This document shows, in pieces, positions 24,377 through 32,374 of a stretch of 64,000 bases of DNA (positions within the stretch are counted from its first letter, which is position 1; each line of letters starts with the position of its first letter). The position numbers and the translations under genes are program-made. The notes beneath the pieces are model-generated. The model was not told where the DNA came from. It made no database searches and worked only from the letters and a program-made list of their open reading frames with translations. Origin of the DNA: Cellulomonas persica (GTDB lineage Bacteria; Actinomycetota; Actinomycetes; Actinomycetales; Cellulomonadaceae); NCBI RefSeq assembly GCF_007989825.1, contig NZ_BJUA01000004.1:124001-188000 (forward strand), in the 5' to 3' direction.

Positions 24377-25465
24377 ATGTACCCGGCCATCAGGTTGGTG
24401 ACAGGCGGCTGATCGGTGGGAGTCCTCCGAGGGCGCTGTGGCGCCTGCGAGTGTTGTAGTGCTCGAGCCAGGGGGCAAGGGCTGCGGCGCGTTCGGCGTT
24501 GGTGGTGAAGACCTGCCTGTATGCCCACTCGGTCTGCAGGGTGCGGTTCAGGCGCTCGACCTTCCCGTTCTGCCACGGGCAGTGCGGCTTGATGAACACC
24601 TGCTTGGCGCCGAGGTCGGCGGCGACGGCGCGTAGGGAGTAGCGATAGGCCCAGGCGTTGTCGGTCATGATCCGTTCGATCCGGGTGATGCCGTGGGCGG
24701 CGAAGTATGCGGCGGCCCGGGCCAGGAAGGCGGCGCAGGTGGGGCCCTTCTCGTCGGGCAGGATCTCGGAGTAGGCCAGGCGCGAGTGGTCATCGACCAT
24801 CGAGTGCACGTAGTCGAACCCGATCGGGGTCTTGTCCACTCGTGCCTGGTGGTTGGCCAGAGTGCCTCCGCTGGCGCGCCAGCCGCCGCCGTCGGGGATG
24901 CGTCCGAGCTTCTTGACGTCCATGTGCACGAGGTCGCCGGGCCGGTCACGCTCGTAGCGGACAGCCGTGGCCTTGGATGCGCGGATCACCTGCCCGGTCA
25001 GCGGGTCCAGGTCGCGCAGCAGCGGCATGCCGCGCCGGCGCAGGACCCGGGTGATCGTCCTGGCAGGGACACCGAGCTCACCGCTGAGCACGTCAGGGCC
25101 GGACCGCTCGCGAGCTCGCGCTGCGCAGATCGCGTCCTCGACCACCGCTGGGGTCCGGGTCGGGCTCGACCGCGGCCTCGATGACCGGTCCAGCAGGCCA
25201 GCCGGGCCTTCCATGCGCCAGCGGCGCACCCACCGATACCCGGTCTGCCGGGAGATCCCCAGTTCGTGGGCGACGTGGGCGACCGGTCGACCCTGGTGCA
25301 CGACACGGTCGATCAGCAGCTGGCGTCCATAGGAGTTGAGGCGGGCGTTAGCGTGAGCCACGAGAACCTCCGGGAGGGTGTGGGCCTTCGACAAGCCACA
25401 GCCCAACCGGAGGTTCTCTTGTCGTCAACAACCCACGACGTCACCAACGTCCTGACCGGGTACAC
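24377..25465 (-). mobile_element. IS481-family insertion sequence (about 1089 bp)
   Basis: The ends are imperfect terminal inverted repeats: TGTACCCGGCCATCAGG at the left, and at the right, read inward, TGTACCCGGTCAGGACG. The element is flanked by CTAG on both sides (24373-24376 and 25466-25469), a likely target duplication. One intact transposase gene fills it. It sits 85 bp after tRNA-Lys. Confidence 0.85.
24390..25361 (-). CDS. IS481-family transposase (323 aa)
   Basis: An intact DDE transposase. The N-terminal helix-turn-helix region runs HANARLNSYGRQLLIDRVVHQGRPVAHVAHELGISRQTGYRWVRRW. The catalytic core contains LVHMDVKKLG (first Asp), VDDHSRLAYSEILPDE, IMTDNAWAY (second Asp) and WQNGKVERLNRTLQTEW (Glu). 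The GTG at 25361 is chosen because GGAGG lies 5-6 bases upstream and the N-terminus VAHANARLN matches the family. No frameshift is seen, so the element may be active. Confidence 0.93.
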   Translation of the reverse strand: MAHANARLNSYGRQLLIDRVVHQGRPVAHVAHELGISRQTGYRWVRRWRMEGPAGLLDRSSRPRSSPTRTPAVVEDAICAARARERSGPDVLSGELGVPARTITRVLRRRGMPLLRDLDPLTGQVIRASKATAVRYERDRPGDLVHMDVKKLGRIPDGGGWRASGGTLANHQARVDKTPIGFDYVHSMVDDHSRLAYSEILPDEKGPTCAAFLARAAAYFAAHGITRIERIMTDNAWAYRYSLRAVAADLGAKQVFIKPHCPWQNGKVERLNRTLQTEWAYRQVFTTNAERAAALAPWLEHYNTRRRHSALGGLPPISRLSPT

Positions 25466-25708
25466 CTAGTCCACAGGGCCCGGCCAGTCGTCCGGCGCGC
25501 GACGGCTAGACTCCGGGACTCGCGTCTCGAGTCAGTTGCAAGCGCGCTTGGCGAGGTCGCGACCTGCACCCGTCGCATGTCAGACCCCATCTCTAGGGTC
25601 ACGACACGTGACGAACGCACCGTGGGCCCTCCCCGGATCGAGGCTCCCGCTTGGCTATGGTCGACGCAGTTGCGGCTACACGCGCAACGCCAGATGGAGG
25701 GACCACCG

Positions 25709-26680
25709 ATGACTGACCTGCTACCCGAAGGGGTGACGCGGCCCCGGGTCGCCTCCTTCTTCGCTGGCATCGGCGGATTCGATCTGGGTTTCGAGCGGGC
25801 TGGCATGGAGACGGTCTGGCAGTGCGAGATCAAGCCCTTCTGCCAGGACGTTCTCGCCCACCATTGGCCGGACGTTCCCAGGGCCACGGATATTCGCCAC
25901 GTCGAACCAACGGACATCCCCGACGCCGACATCTGGGCCGGAGGGTTTCCCTGCCAGGACATCTCACTAGCAAGAATGGGGCCCCGCAGTGGACTTCACG
26001 GATCGCAGTCGGGCCTCTTCTTTGAGTTTGCTCGCCTCCTTGAAGCGCGTCGCCCCAAGGTTGTCGTCCTCGAAAACGTTGCGGGTCTCCTCTCTTCCAA
26101 CGAAGGAAGAGATTTCGGGCTCGTCGTTCGGACGCTGGCCGACCTCGGGTATGGCGTGGCGTGGCGAGTTCTTGACAGTCGACACTTCGGCGTCCCCCAA
26201 AGTCGAACGCGAGTCTTCATTGTCGGATCTCTTGGAGGTCCGGACGCCGCCGCAGCGGTACTTTTTGAGCCCGAATGCGGCGACCGGGATTCTGAGAAGA
26301 GCCGACCGAATGGGGAGAAATCTGTTTCCCCCTTTGCGATCAGCGTTGGAGATCCTAAGCGGGGCTTCGTCAAGAAGCTAGCGCACTGCCTTTACGCTGA
26401 GTCGGCCCGTCACACGGGTACCGACTGGTCGCGAAACTACGTCTCCTATCCGGACGGTCGCGTCCGCAGGCTGACGCCGCTTGAAGCGGAGCGACTGCAG
26501 GGGTTCCCTGAGGGCTGGACCTACCTGCCGAAGTACGCGGACGACCCCGAAAAGCTCGACTCGGCTAGGTACCACGCCTGCGGGAACGCAGTCACGGTCA
26601 ACGTCATCGAGTGGCTCGGAGAGCGCCTCATGGCTTCTGCCTTCAGCGTGTCCGCGACGGACGCTGAGGCCGTCGCCTAG
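25709..26680 (+). CDS. DNA cytosine-5 methyltransferase (323 aa)
   Basis: A Dcm/HhaI-type enzyme that methylates C5 of cytosine in a specific site. The order of motifs is normal: FFAGIGGFDLGFERAG (motif I), IWAGGFPCQDIS (motif IV with catalytic Cys near residue 79), VVLENVAGLLSS (VI), QSRTRVFIVGS (VIII) and, at the C-terminus, the motif IX/X region ending GNAVTVNVIEWLGERL. The target recognition region between VIII and IX is short, so the site is probably 4-6 bp, but I cannot predict it. GGAGGG precedes the ATG at 25709. Base composition is clearly less GC-rich than its neighbours, a sign of transfer. Its stop abuts the HNH gene stop with no spacing. Confidence 0.93.
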   Translation: MTDLLPEGVTRPRVASFFAGIGGFDLGFERAGMETVWQCEIKPFCQDVLAHHWPDVPRATDIRHVEPTDIPDADIWAGGFPCQDISLARMGPRSGLHGSQSGLFFEFARLLEARRPKVVVLENVAGLLSSNEGRDFGLVVRTLADLGYGVAWRVLDSRHFGVPQSRTRVFIVGSLGGPDAAAAVLFEPECGDRDSEKSRPNGEKSVSPFAISVGDPKRGFVKKLAHCLYAESARHTGTDWSRNYVSYPDGRVRRLTPLEAERLQGFPEGWTYLPKYADDPEKLDSARYHACGNAVTVNVIEWLGERLMASAFSVSATDAEAVA

Positions 26681-27880
26681 CTAGACGTGGACCACGAGAT
26701 CGTTGTATTCGTCCAGGAAGCGCTGCGCTGGCCGGTCAACCAGCCTTTGCGGTAGGCGCGCGTCCGGAACCGCGCCGCACACCGCGTCGAGCAGCTCGAC
26801 CGTCCGCGCGTCTGCCGCGAGCAGCGCCCTCGCGTCGTCGATCAGCGAGACTCGATAGATGCCGCCAGCCAGGTCAAGGCGGAGCACGCGGTTGTCGAAC
26901 GCCCAGTGGTGCTGCTTGCACAGCATCAGACCGTTCGGAACGACGTCCAGGTCGTACGCACCCCACGGCAAGATGTGTGCAGCGTCGACGCCGCTGTTCA
27001 TCCGCCCCTGCTGACGGGGTGCGCGCAGCCCACAGAACACGCATCGGTAGTCGTAGGCAGCCTGGACCTTGATCCGGAAGGCTGAGGCGGCTGCGCCGCG
27101 CGCGCGCCGCAGTCGATAGATGTGCTCGGCCCGCAGCCGGACGTCGGGGGCGTCCTCCGGCGTCTCTGGCGGTGTCGGGACAGTGATTTCGTCGAGACCG
27201 CTCACGCCGGCCAGTACCCGCAATGCGGGCAACGGATCTGTACCCGGCAGGTAGTACGCGTCGTACCAGTCCAGCGCGCCGATGATCTCGTCGACAACCG
27301 CGCGCACAGCGGCGCCGATCTCGGACGCACCGTCGACCAGTGCCGCGTGCTGCCGCACTAGGCTCGCGAGACCGTCGGGCAGGTTGTCTGCCGCATTGTG
27401 TAGCTGGCGGACCTGAGCGGCACGAGTCGCGAACGCGATACGTTCCCTTAGTCGGCCGTCCTCGATGTCGCCAGACCTGCTCACCAATGAGGTCGGGCGG
27501 ATCAAGGCGCTGTTACCCGTCTGCCGCACGACCACGATGTCGATATCGAGGATGTAGCGCTGGTCGATGACGATCGGCAAGGCGCGAGAGATCCGGTCCT
27601 CTTCCCGCGTCGGTGGCGGCATGAGGAGGAGGGACGCCATCTGGGGAGCGAGGTGTCCATCGCGGCGGCTCTCCACCAGCCGCAGCCGCAACTTTCCTCC
27701 CTGCTTGTCGACTCGCAGGTTCGACGGCTTCTCACCCCAGGGCGTCTCCAACTGAAAGGACACGCCCTCGAAGTCCGACGCCACGCGCGGACCCTGGCGA
27801 CCGACAAGCTCGTACTCGCCTCTACCGCCGCTTGGACGCTTGTGGATCGAGAGTGTGTCGACGTCGCCGAACGTGGTCAT
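26681..27880 (-). CDS. HNH endonuclease, probable restriction enzyme of the system (399 aa)
   Basis: A C-terminal HNH nuclease on a long N-terminal domain that I do not recognise. The nuclease part lies at about residues 285-350: YRCVFCGLRAP, then VDAAHILPWGAYDLDVVPNGLMLCKQHHWAFDN, with a CxxC zinc pair, the DAAH start and the N/H triad. The N-terminal part (residues 1-270) contains RVASDFEGVSFQLETPWGEKP and a helical stretch of hydrophobic repeats, likely DNA recognition. Placement between a C5 methyltransferase and a Vsr nuclease makes a type II restriction enzyme likely. Orientation is tail-to-tail with the methyltransferase and head-to-head with vsr. Confidence 0.8.
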   Translation of the reverse strand: MTTFGDVDTLSIHKRPSGGRGEYELVGRQGPRVASDFEGVSFQLETPWGEKPSNLRVDKQGGKLRLRLVESRRDGHLAPQMASLLLMPPPTREEDRISRALPIVIDQRYILDIDIVVVRQTGNSALIRPTSLVSRSGDIEDGRLRERIAFATRAAQVRQLHNAADNLPDGLASLVRQHAALVDGASEIGAAVRAVVDEIIGALDWYDAYYLPGTDPLPALRVLAGVSGLDEITVPTPPETPEDAPDVRLRAEHIYRLRRARGAAASAFRIKVQAAYDYRCVFCGLRAPRQQGRMNSGVDAAHILPWGAYDLDVVPNGLMLCKQHHWAFDNRVLRLDLAGGIYRVSLIDDARALLAADARTVELLDAVCGAVPDARLPQRLVDRPAQRFLDEYNDLVVHV

Positions 27881-27969
27881 GATCGGGACCCTAGCGACGC
27901 GACAGCGTCTACAGGCATGGGCCGCGCCGCGGGCGACGCCGCAGCCATAGGCTTGGCCAGGTGGCGACC

Positions 27970-28413
27970 ATGGATTCGTCCTGGGCGAGCAGTCCCGGGG
28001 TCCGCCGCTCGATGCTCGGGAATCGCTCACGAGACACGGCACCGGAGCTAGCGGTCCGCCGCGCTGCTCATGCGCTCGGGATGCGCTACTCCGTCGCAGT
28101 CCGCCCGATCCCAACGCTGAGACGTACGGCGGACATGGTGTTCCCTCGCGCGCGAGTCGCCGTGTTCGTCGACGGCTGCTATTGGCACGGGTGCCCCGTG
28201 CACTTCAAGGCTCCCGCCTCGCACACTGAGTACTGGGGTCCGAAGATCGAACGGAACAGGGCACGCGACGCTGAGACGACGCGCGTGCTTCGTGACGCCG
28301 GGTGGACGGTCCTGCGCTTCTGGGAGCATGACGACGCGGCGACGTGTGCGATTGCAATCCGCGCGACCGTCCAGGACTGCACAGGGGCGCGACGTGCGAC
28401 CGGTCAGAAGTAG
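27970..28413 (+). CDS. vsr: very short patch repair endonuclease (147 aa)
   Basis: Vsr nicks 5' of T:G mismatches created by deamination of 5-methylcytosine and so protects sites methylated by the companion enzyme. Family motifs are MLGNRSRDTAPELAVRRAAHALGMRY, the catalytic stretch DMVFPRARVAVFVDGCYWHGCPVHFKAP, YWGPKIERNRARDAETTRVLRDAGWTVLRFWEHD and a short tail. The Asp, two His and Cys of the zinc site are present. I prefer the ATG at 27970, with AGGTGG upstream, over a GTG at 27961. Its stop overlaps the end of the convergent unknown gene by 10 bases. Confidence 0.93.
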   Translation: MDSSWASSPGVRRSMLGNRSRDTAPELAVRRAAHALGMRYSVAVRPIPTLRRTADMVFPRARVAVFVDGCYWHGCPVHFKAPASHTEYWGPKIERNRARDAETTRVLRDAGWTVLRFWEHDDAATCAIAIRATVQDCTGARRATGQK

Positions 28414-28784
28414 ATGATCAACGCTTGCCACAGGAGTTCGTCAATGAGTGCGTCGCCCGGCTCGAATGCGACGGGCGGTATCTGTGCCGTACCCCATCGC
28501 TCGGCGTACAGCTCGAACGCTCGTAGGGCCGCGTAGTCAGCCCCGCCGTAAGGGCGGACGAAGTGACAGCCCCCCGTCCCGTCGTTGCTGGTGATCGCGA
28601 TGTCGACGCCGCCATAGCAAAGGATCGCCTCGAACCTAAGCGTCTCCTGGCCACCGAGTTCGGAGACCCGGATGCGCCGAAGTGCGTAGGGGCAGTCCTC
28701 CGGAATGGACCGGGTCGGGACGTCGCCGCTCCCGCTCACATACTGCTCCTCGAGGGGCGCAGGGGACACGGATTCGTCATTCAT
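28404..28784 (-). CDS. unknown protein in the restriction island, second gene of a pair (126 aa)
   Basis: No family is recognised. The N-terminal 30 residues are acidic and Ser/Pro-rich, then a folded-looking part reads YALRRIRVSELGGQETLRFEAILCYGGVDIAIT, CHFVRPYGGADYAALRAFELYAERWG and a hydrophobic acidic tail GDALIDELLWQALIIYF. The ATG at 28784 overlaps the stop of the preceding gene in ATGA. It shares less GC-rich composition with the methyltransferase and converges on vsr with a 10-base overlap. It may be part of the restriction locus or of an older mobile element; I cannot assign a function. Confidence 0.6.
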   Translation of the reverse strand: MNDESVSPAPLEEQYVSGSGDVPTRSIPEDCPYALRRIRVSELGGQETLRFEAILCYGGVDIAITSNDGTGGCHFVRPYGGADYAALRAFELYAERWGTAQIPPVAFEPGDALIDELLWQALIIYF

Positions 28785-29098
28785 CGATGCGCTCCGGCAC
28801 GCTGCCTCAGCACCCACGCGACGATCTGGCCCGCGACGCCCTGGCCCTCGTCACAACGCTCGAGGCCGGCCAGCGGGCCGTCGGGGATGACCCGGCGCAC
28901 GCCGACCCGGTGGACCGCGACCGCATAGGACAGATCGCTGACGTCGAGCCACGCCACGATCCCTGCATGGATGTCGAGCAACAGCGCGAGCCACACGGTG
29001 CCGTCGTCGTCGAGGTCCGGCAGCGCGTCGATCCCGCTGGCGCACAGCGACGTGGCGACGGCGGCGGCAAGCTCGGCGTCCGCGATACGTGCGCTCAC
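28781..29098 (-). CDS. unknown protein in the restriction island, first gene of a pair (105 aa)
   Basis: No family is recognised. The sequence begins MSARIADAELAAAVATSLCASGIDALPDLDDDGTVWLALLLDIHAGIVAWLDVSDLSYAVAV, an alpha/beta pattern with one hydrophobic core, and ends GQIVAWVLRQRAGAHR. It has no signal peptide or obvious catalytic motif. The GTG at 29098 overlaps, as GTGA, the stop of a recombinase remnant, and its own stop overlaps the next gene. The three were therefore once a single translation-coupled operon. Confidence 0.6.
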   Translation of the reverse strand: MSARIADAELAAAVATSLCASGIDALPDLDDDGTVWLALLLDIHAGIVAWLDVSDLSYAVAVHRVGVRRVIPDGPLAGLERCDEGQGVAGQIVAWVLRQRAGAHR

Positions 29099-29230
29099 CG
29101 GGCACCGGCCGTGGCCCGCTCGCGCTCGAGCGCGCGGTACAGGCTGCTGCGACCAACGCCGAGCGTCCGAGCCACCGAGACCACGGACTGCCCGCCATCG
29201 ATGAGTCGACGGGCCGCTGCGAGAGGAGCC
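29095..29230 (-). pseudogene. C-terminal remnant of a serine recombinase/resolvase
   Basis: About 44 codons encode AAARRLIDGGQSVVSVARTLGVGRSSLYRALERERATAGAR, the helix-turn-helix tail of Tn3/Hin-type serine recombinases. The catalytic N-terminal domain is gone: the reading frame is cut by the IS3 element at 29225-29231, and I do not find the missing part on the other side of the element. Confidence 0.7.
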
Positions 29231-29264
29231 TGACCCGGTTTCCCGGACAGTTCGGGTTGGTTGA

Positions 29265-30139
29265 TCATGCCGCCGCGGTAGCGGTGGTGTGAAGGTCCTC
29301 GAAGTCGTTCGGGGACCGGTAGCCGAGGCCGGAGTGGCGCCGGTGGGGGTTGTAGAAGCCTTCGATCCACTCGAAGATCCCCGCGGCGAGCTCCTCGCGG
29401 CTGGCCCAGGTGCGCCGGTCCAGGAGCTCGCGCTGCATGGTCGACCAGAACGACTCCATCATCGTGTTGTCCACGCTCGAGGCGACCCGGCCCATGGACC
29501 CGAGCAGGCCGGCCGAGCGCAGCCGGTGCCCGAAGATCCACGAGGTGTACTGGGCTCCGCGGTCCGCGTGGACGATCACGCCCGGCGCGGGCTGGCGGGT
29601 CCAGATGGCCATCTGCAGGGCGTCGACGACCAGCTCGGAGCGCATGTGGTCCGCGATCGACCACCCCACGACCTTGCGGGTGAACACGTCCAGGACCGCG
29701 GCGCAGTAGACCTTCCCGGTGTTCGTGGGGTGCTCGGTGATGTCGGTGCACCACAACCGGTCCGGGCTGTCGGCGGGAAGCGCCGGCGGACCAGGTCCTC
29801 GTGCGGTGCAGGCAGCGGCCGCTGTCCACGACGTTTGCGCCGGTGACACACCCCGGCCAGGCCCGCGGAGCGCATCAGCCGGGCCACGCGCTTGCGCCCG
29901 CAGGCCAGACTCAGACCGAGCCGCAGCTCGGCATGGACCCGGGGAGCCCCGTAGGTGCACCGCGACATCTGGTGGACCGCCACGATCGTCGCGGTGAGCT
30001 CGGCGTCGGCCAGCGACCGGGCCGAGGGCGGCCGGACCTGCCAGTCGTAGTAGCCGGACCTGGAGACCTTCAGCACCCGGCAGGGCACCGTGACGGACAC
30101 CCCGTCCTCGGCGAGCTCACGGACCAGCCGGAACGTCAT
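29265..30139 (-). pseudogene. IS3 transposase orfB, frameshifted
   Basis: The DDE transposase subunit. The start at 30139 overlaps orfA in ATGA and reads MTFRLVRELAEDGVSVTVPCRVLKVSRSGYYDW, then YGAPRVHAEL and HRRKRRGQRPLPAPHEDLVRRRF. Near 29771-29781 the frame shifts by one base; the other frame continues DSPDRLWCTDITEHPTNTGKVYC (first Asp), VIVHADRGAQYTS (second Asp), SFWSTMQRELLDRR (Glu) and the normal C-terminus. Either a real frameshift has inactivated the element or one base is missing from the sequence. IS3 programmed frameshifting occurs at the orfA/orfB junction, not here. Confidence 0.85.
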
Positions 30140-30453
30140 TTTGGGAGGACGTTCTCCCGGGCGAAGTAGGCGCTGGCGCGCTTGAGGATCTCGTTCTCCA
30201 TCTCCAGCACCCGGGTCCGGCGGCGCAGCTCGACCAGCTCCTTGCGTTCCTCGCTGGTCAGACCCTCCCGACGGCCGGTGTCCACGTCGTCCTGGGCCAT
30301 CCACCGACGCAGGCACGACTCGCTGATCCCTAGGTCGGCCGCGACCTTCGCGACCGGCTGCTGGCCACTGCGGGCCAGGTCCACTGCTCGGCGCCGGAAC
30401 TCCGGCGGCTTGGCTGCAGGCACAAGGACTCCTCTCGAAGGTGACATCGTCAC
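30136..30453 (-). CDS. IS3 transposase orfA (105 aa)
   Basis: The helix-turn-helix subunit of an IS3-family transposase. PPEFRRRAVDLARSGQQPVAKVAADLGISESCLRRWMAQDDVDTG forms the HTH, and ELVELRRRTRVLEMENEILKRASAYFARENV is the leucine-zipper tail. Its TGA overlaps the orfB ATG. The run CCCAAAATGA at the overlap would suit programmed -1 frameshifting. Confidence 0.9.
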   Translation of the reverse strand: MTMSPSRGVLVPAAKPPEFRRRAVDLARSGQQPVAKVAADLGISESCLRRWMAQDDVDTGRREGLTSEERKELVELRRRTRVLEMENEILKRASAYFARENVLPK

Positions 30454-30625
30454 CTCACGGCAGGTGTCCGGGAAACCGGGGCAGGCTCCCTCCGAGTGGT
30501 GTGCTGCCTCTCCGGTTGAGCGGCAACGCCCAAAAGCAGATCACGGCAGGCGCTTCAGACCCCGAAAATCCCCCTGGCGACCCCCCTGTTGGGCAGAACG
30601 CAAGTCGAGACGCGCGTAAACATGC

Positions 30626-30663
30626 GGAACGCCCCGCCGAAAGTGCTGCCGGCGGGGCGTTCC
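30626..30663 (-). terminator. hairpin terminator behind the Lsr2 remnant
   Basis: GGAACGCCCCGCCG (30626-30639) pairs with CGGCGGGGCGTTCC (30650-30663), a perfect 14-bp stem. It probably belonged to the lsr2-like gene now truncated at 30685-30830. Confidence 0.75.
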
Positions 30664-30684
30664 TGAGGTTGGCGCAGCGAGTGG

Positions 30685-30830
30685 TCAGTGCGCTGCGGCG
30701 TACGCCGCGCGCACCTCGGCGGAGATCCGTCCCCGCTCGGAAACGGTGTGCCCGTTCGCCTTCGCCCAGTCACGCAGCTCGGTCGGGCTCGGACCGTCAC
30801 CAGCGGGGCGACGCGACGACCGTCGGACAC
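30685..30830 (-). pseudogene. C-terminal fragment of an Lsr2-like nucleoid protein
   Basis: About 48 codons read SVRRSSRRPAGDG followed by TELRDWAKANGHTVSERGRISAEVRAAYAAAH. This matches the DNA-binding C-terminal domain of Lsr2, including the minor-groove RGR loop. The N-terminal dimerisation domain is missing, and the sequence upstream of about 30830 is unrelated. Lsr2 silences foreign AT-rich DNA. This is a stump with its terminator still in place, left by a rearrangement. Confidence 0.7.
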
Positions 30831-31047
30831 TTGCGCCGAGAAGGCGTTCTGTTCTTACGGGAAGACCCAAGCGGTCTACTACTCGTGGCACTGGGGGTGC
30901 ATGACGCCATGGGCAAAGACTCAGGTGATGGTTGGCGTGTGGACCTTCCCCGTGGTAGTTACCGGCGTCAAGGGGACAGCGACGAACAACTGGAAGTTCA
31001 CCTACCGCGTCGACGACCCGCCGTGCACGGTGGGCACGCCCTGCTAG
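30831..31047 (+). pseudogene. C-terminal fragment of an unknown cysteine-rich, probably secreted protein
   Basis: On the plus strand about 71 codons encode TCAEKAFCSYGKTQAVYYSW, HWGCMTPWAKTQVMVGVWTF and a tail rich in Val/Thr that ends DDPPCTVGTPC before a stop at 31045-31047. Codon use is less GC-rich than the surroundings. There is no start codon before the junction with the Lsr2 stump at about 30830, so it is most likely the 3' end of a gene cut by rearrangement. Five cysteines suggest an exported domain. I do not recognise it. Confidence 0.5.
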
Positions 31048-31582
31048 CGGATTGATCGCGCCTGGCCGACCTGTCGGTAAGGCGGCGCACGGGTCGCCCT
31101 GCGAAGGGCGAGAAGGGCAGGAAGTAGACCCCGGCGTCGCGCCAGGCGCACCGTCATGCCGCGCGCAGCGAGTGCCCGCCGAAGCGCATCCTCGTCGCCG
31201 CCTGCCTCGAGCAAGCCGACGGGGAGCGCCATGGTCCGCCGTGCTGCCGACGGTTCGGCCGCAGCGATGCGCACAGCCGTCCTTGTCTTCGTGGCGGCTG
31301 CGCCCTGCGAGGCATCGCGGGCGACGCGCAGCCCCGAGGGCCGCGGTCTTGCGGTCCGCGCCGGGCGGCCGCCCGGTCCCGTTCGGCCCGGGCCGCCAGC
31401 GTGGCCGGGGTGGTCCACCCGTCTGGTCCGGTGGGCCGCCGGGCGGCCTCCGACCGTGTCGGCCGGCCCGCTCGGGTCGGCCCAGCTGCACAGTCGCACC
31501 GCCGGTCCCGAGGGTGTGTCGCCACGGCGCAGACCTCTGTCGCCTGCGTGCACGGCGCGTGCGTCGTGCGCGCGCAGACGCC
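31048..31582 (-). other. decayed sequence between island and chromosome
   Basis: No intact gene is supported. On the minus strand, pieces in different frames look protein-like: TTPATLAARAERDRAAARRG (around 31400), MALPVGLLEAGGDEDALRRALAARGMTVRLAR (around 31150-31230) and, after a shift, DAGVYFLPFSPFAGRPVRRLTDR (around 31080-31140). Together they suggest one frameshifted gene of unknown family, read at low confidence. The region marks the right edge of the island. Confidence 0.35.
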
Positions 31583-32374
31583 TCAGGCCGGGACGACGAG
31601 GCCGTCGAGCCAGGTCTGCCAGGCGGGCTGCTCGTCGCGCGCGTACGTGGCGGCGTCCGGGCCGAACAGGTAGCCGCGCACGCCGACGGAGACCTCACCC
31701 TCGTCGGCCCCGTGAACGCCGACCGTGAGCAGGCCGGGGACCGGCGCGTGGAGCCGGACGAGCGCGTGGCGGTCGCCGAGGCCCTCGACGGTCCCGGTGC
31801 TGCCGCGCAGCTCGAACGCCTGGCCCTCCTCGGCGAGGCCGAGCTGGTCGCGGACCAGGGTCCACAGCGTCGTCTCGTCGCCCGGGTGGGACGCGGAGGC
31901 CTCGAGCGGGGTGGCGTGCTGGCCGGCGAAGCCCGCGAGGTAGAGCCGCAGGACGTCGAACGACGGCATCCAGGCGCGCTGCATGTCGTCCCACCACTCC
32001 TGCTCCCAGTCGGCGCCGATGCCGAAGCCGCTGGTGGTCACGCGCACGACGCACGTGCCACCCGAGTTCGACTCGATGACGAACTCCGAGGTCATGGGGC
32101 TGAGCTCGTCTGGGCTCTTGCCCATGAGCGTCGCCCAGTCCTCCTCGTAGGCGAGGACGCGCGGCGGGTCCCACCGCGTGACGTGGCCGTCGGAGCCCAT
32201 GCCCTCGCCCATCTCGAAGCGCAGGGCGCCGCCCTCGCGCTCCTCGAGGACCGTGGGCAGGAACCACGAGCTCAGGCCCGGTGCGGTGGCGATGGCCTGC
32301 CACACCTGCTCGGGCGTGCCGGGCACCTCGACGCTGAACTGCATGCGGTACGGGACGTTCGGGTTCGTGCTCAT
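31583..32374 (-). CDS. SRPBCC/AHSA1-like domain protein (263 aa)
   Basis: A START/Bet v1-fold protein. The N-terminal SRPBCC domain shows MQFSVEVPGTPEQVWQAIATAPGLSSWFLPTVLEEREGG and VTRWDPPRVLAYEEDW; a second, related half follows after residue 140. Such proteins bind hydrophobic ligands, but their substrates are rarely known. Its ATG overlaps the stop of an ArsR-type regulator gene, a pairing very common for AHSA1-like proteins, so its expression is controlled by that regulator. Confidence 0.88.
   Translation of the reverse strand: MSTNPNVPYRMQFSVEVPGTPEQVWQAIATAPGLSSWFLPTVLEEREGGALRFEMGEGMGSDGHVTRWDPPRVLAYEEDWATLMGKSPDELSPMTSEFVIESNSGGTCVVRVTTSGFGIGADWEQEWWDDMQRAWMPSFDVLRLYLAGFAGQHATPLEASASHPGDETTLWTLVRDQLGLAEEGQAFELRGSTGTVEGLGDRHALVRLHAPVPGLLTVGVHGADEGEVSVGVRGYLFGPDAATYARDEQPAWQTWLDGLVVPA

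Larger units (their letters stand above)
29225..30489 (-). mobile_element. IS3-family insertion sequence, with a broken orfB
   Basis: Inverted ends of about 25 bp with one mismatch lie at 29225-29249 (GGAGCCTGACCCGGTTTCCC, then GGACA) and at 30465-30489. The TG...CA core would run 29231-30483. It carries orfA and orfB in the usual overlapping order. No target duplication is evident. It interrupts a serine recombinase. Confidence 0.8.

Noticed and set aside
29771..29781. Programmed frameshift within IS3 orfB
   Set aside because: Programmed shifting in IS3 elements occurs at the orfA/orfB overlap; this site is inside the catalytic domain with no slippery run.
24216..31050. Integrase-mediated island with an att repeat of the tRNA-Lys 3' end
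   Set aside because: I found neither an integrase gene nor a second copy of the tRNA 3' end in the window. The position beside the tRNA is only suggestive.
31044..31553. Intact 169-codon gene on the minus strand
   Set aside because: Protein-like stretches are spread over three frames and no family is recognised, so a decayed gene is more likely than an intact one.
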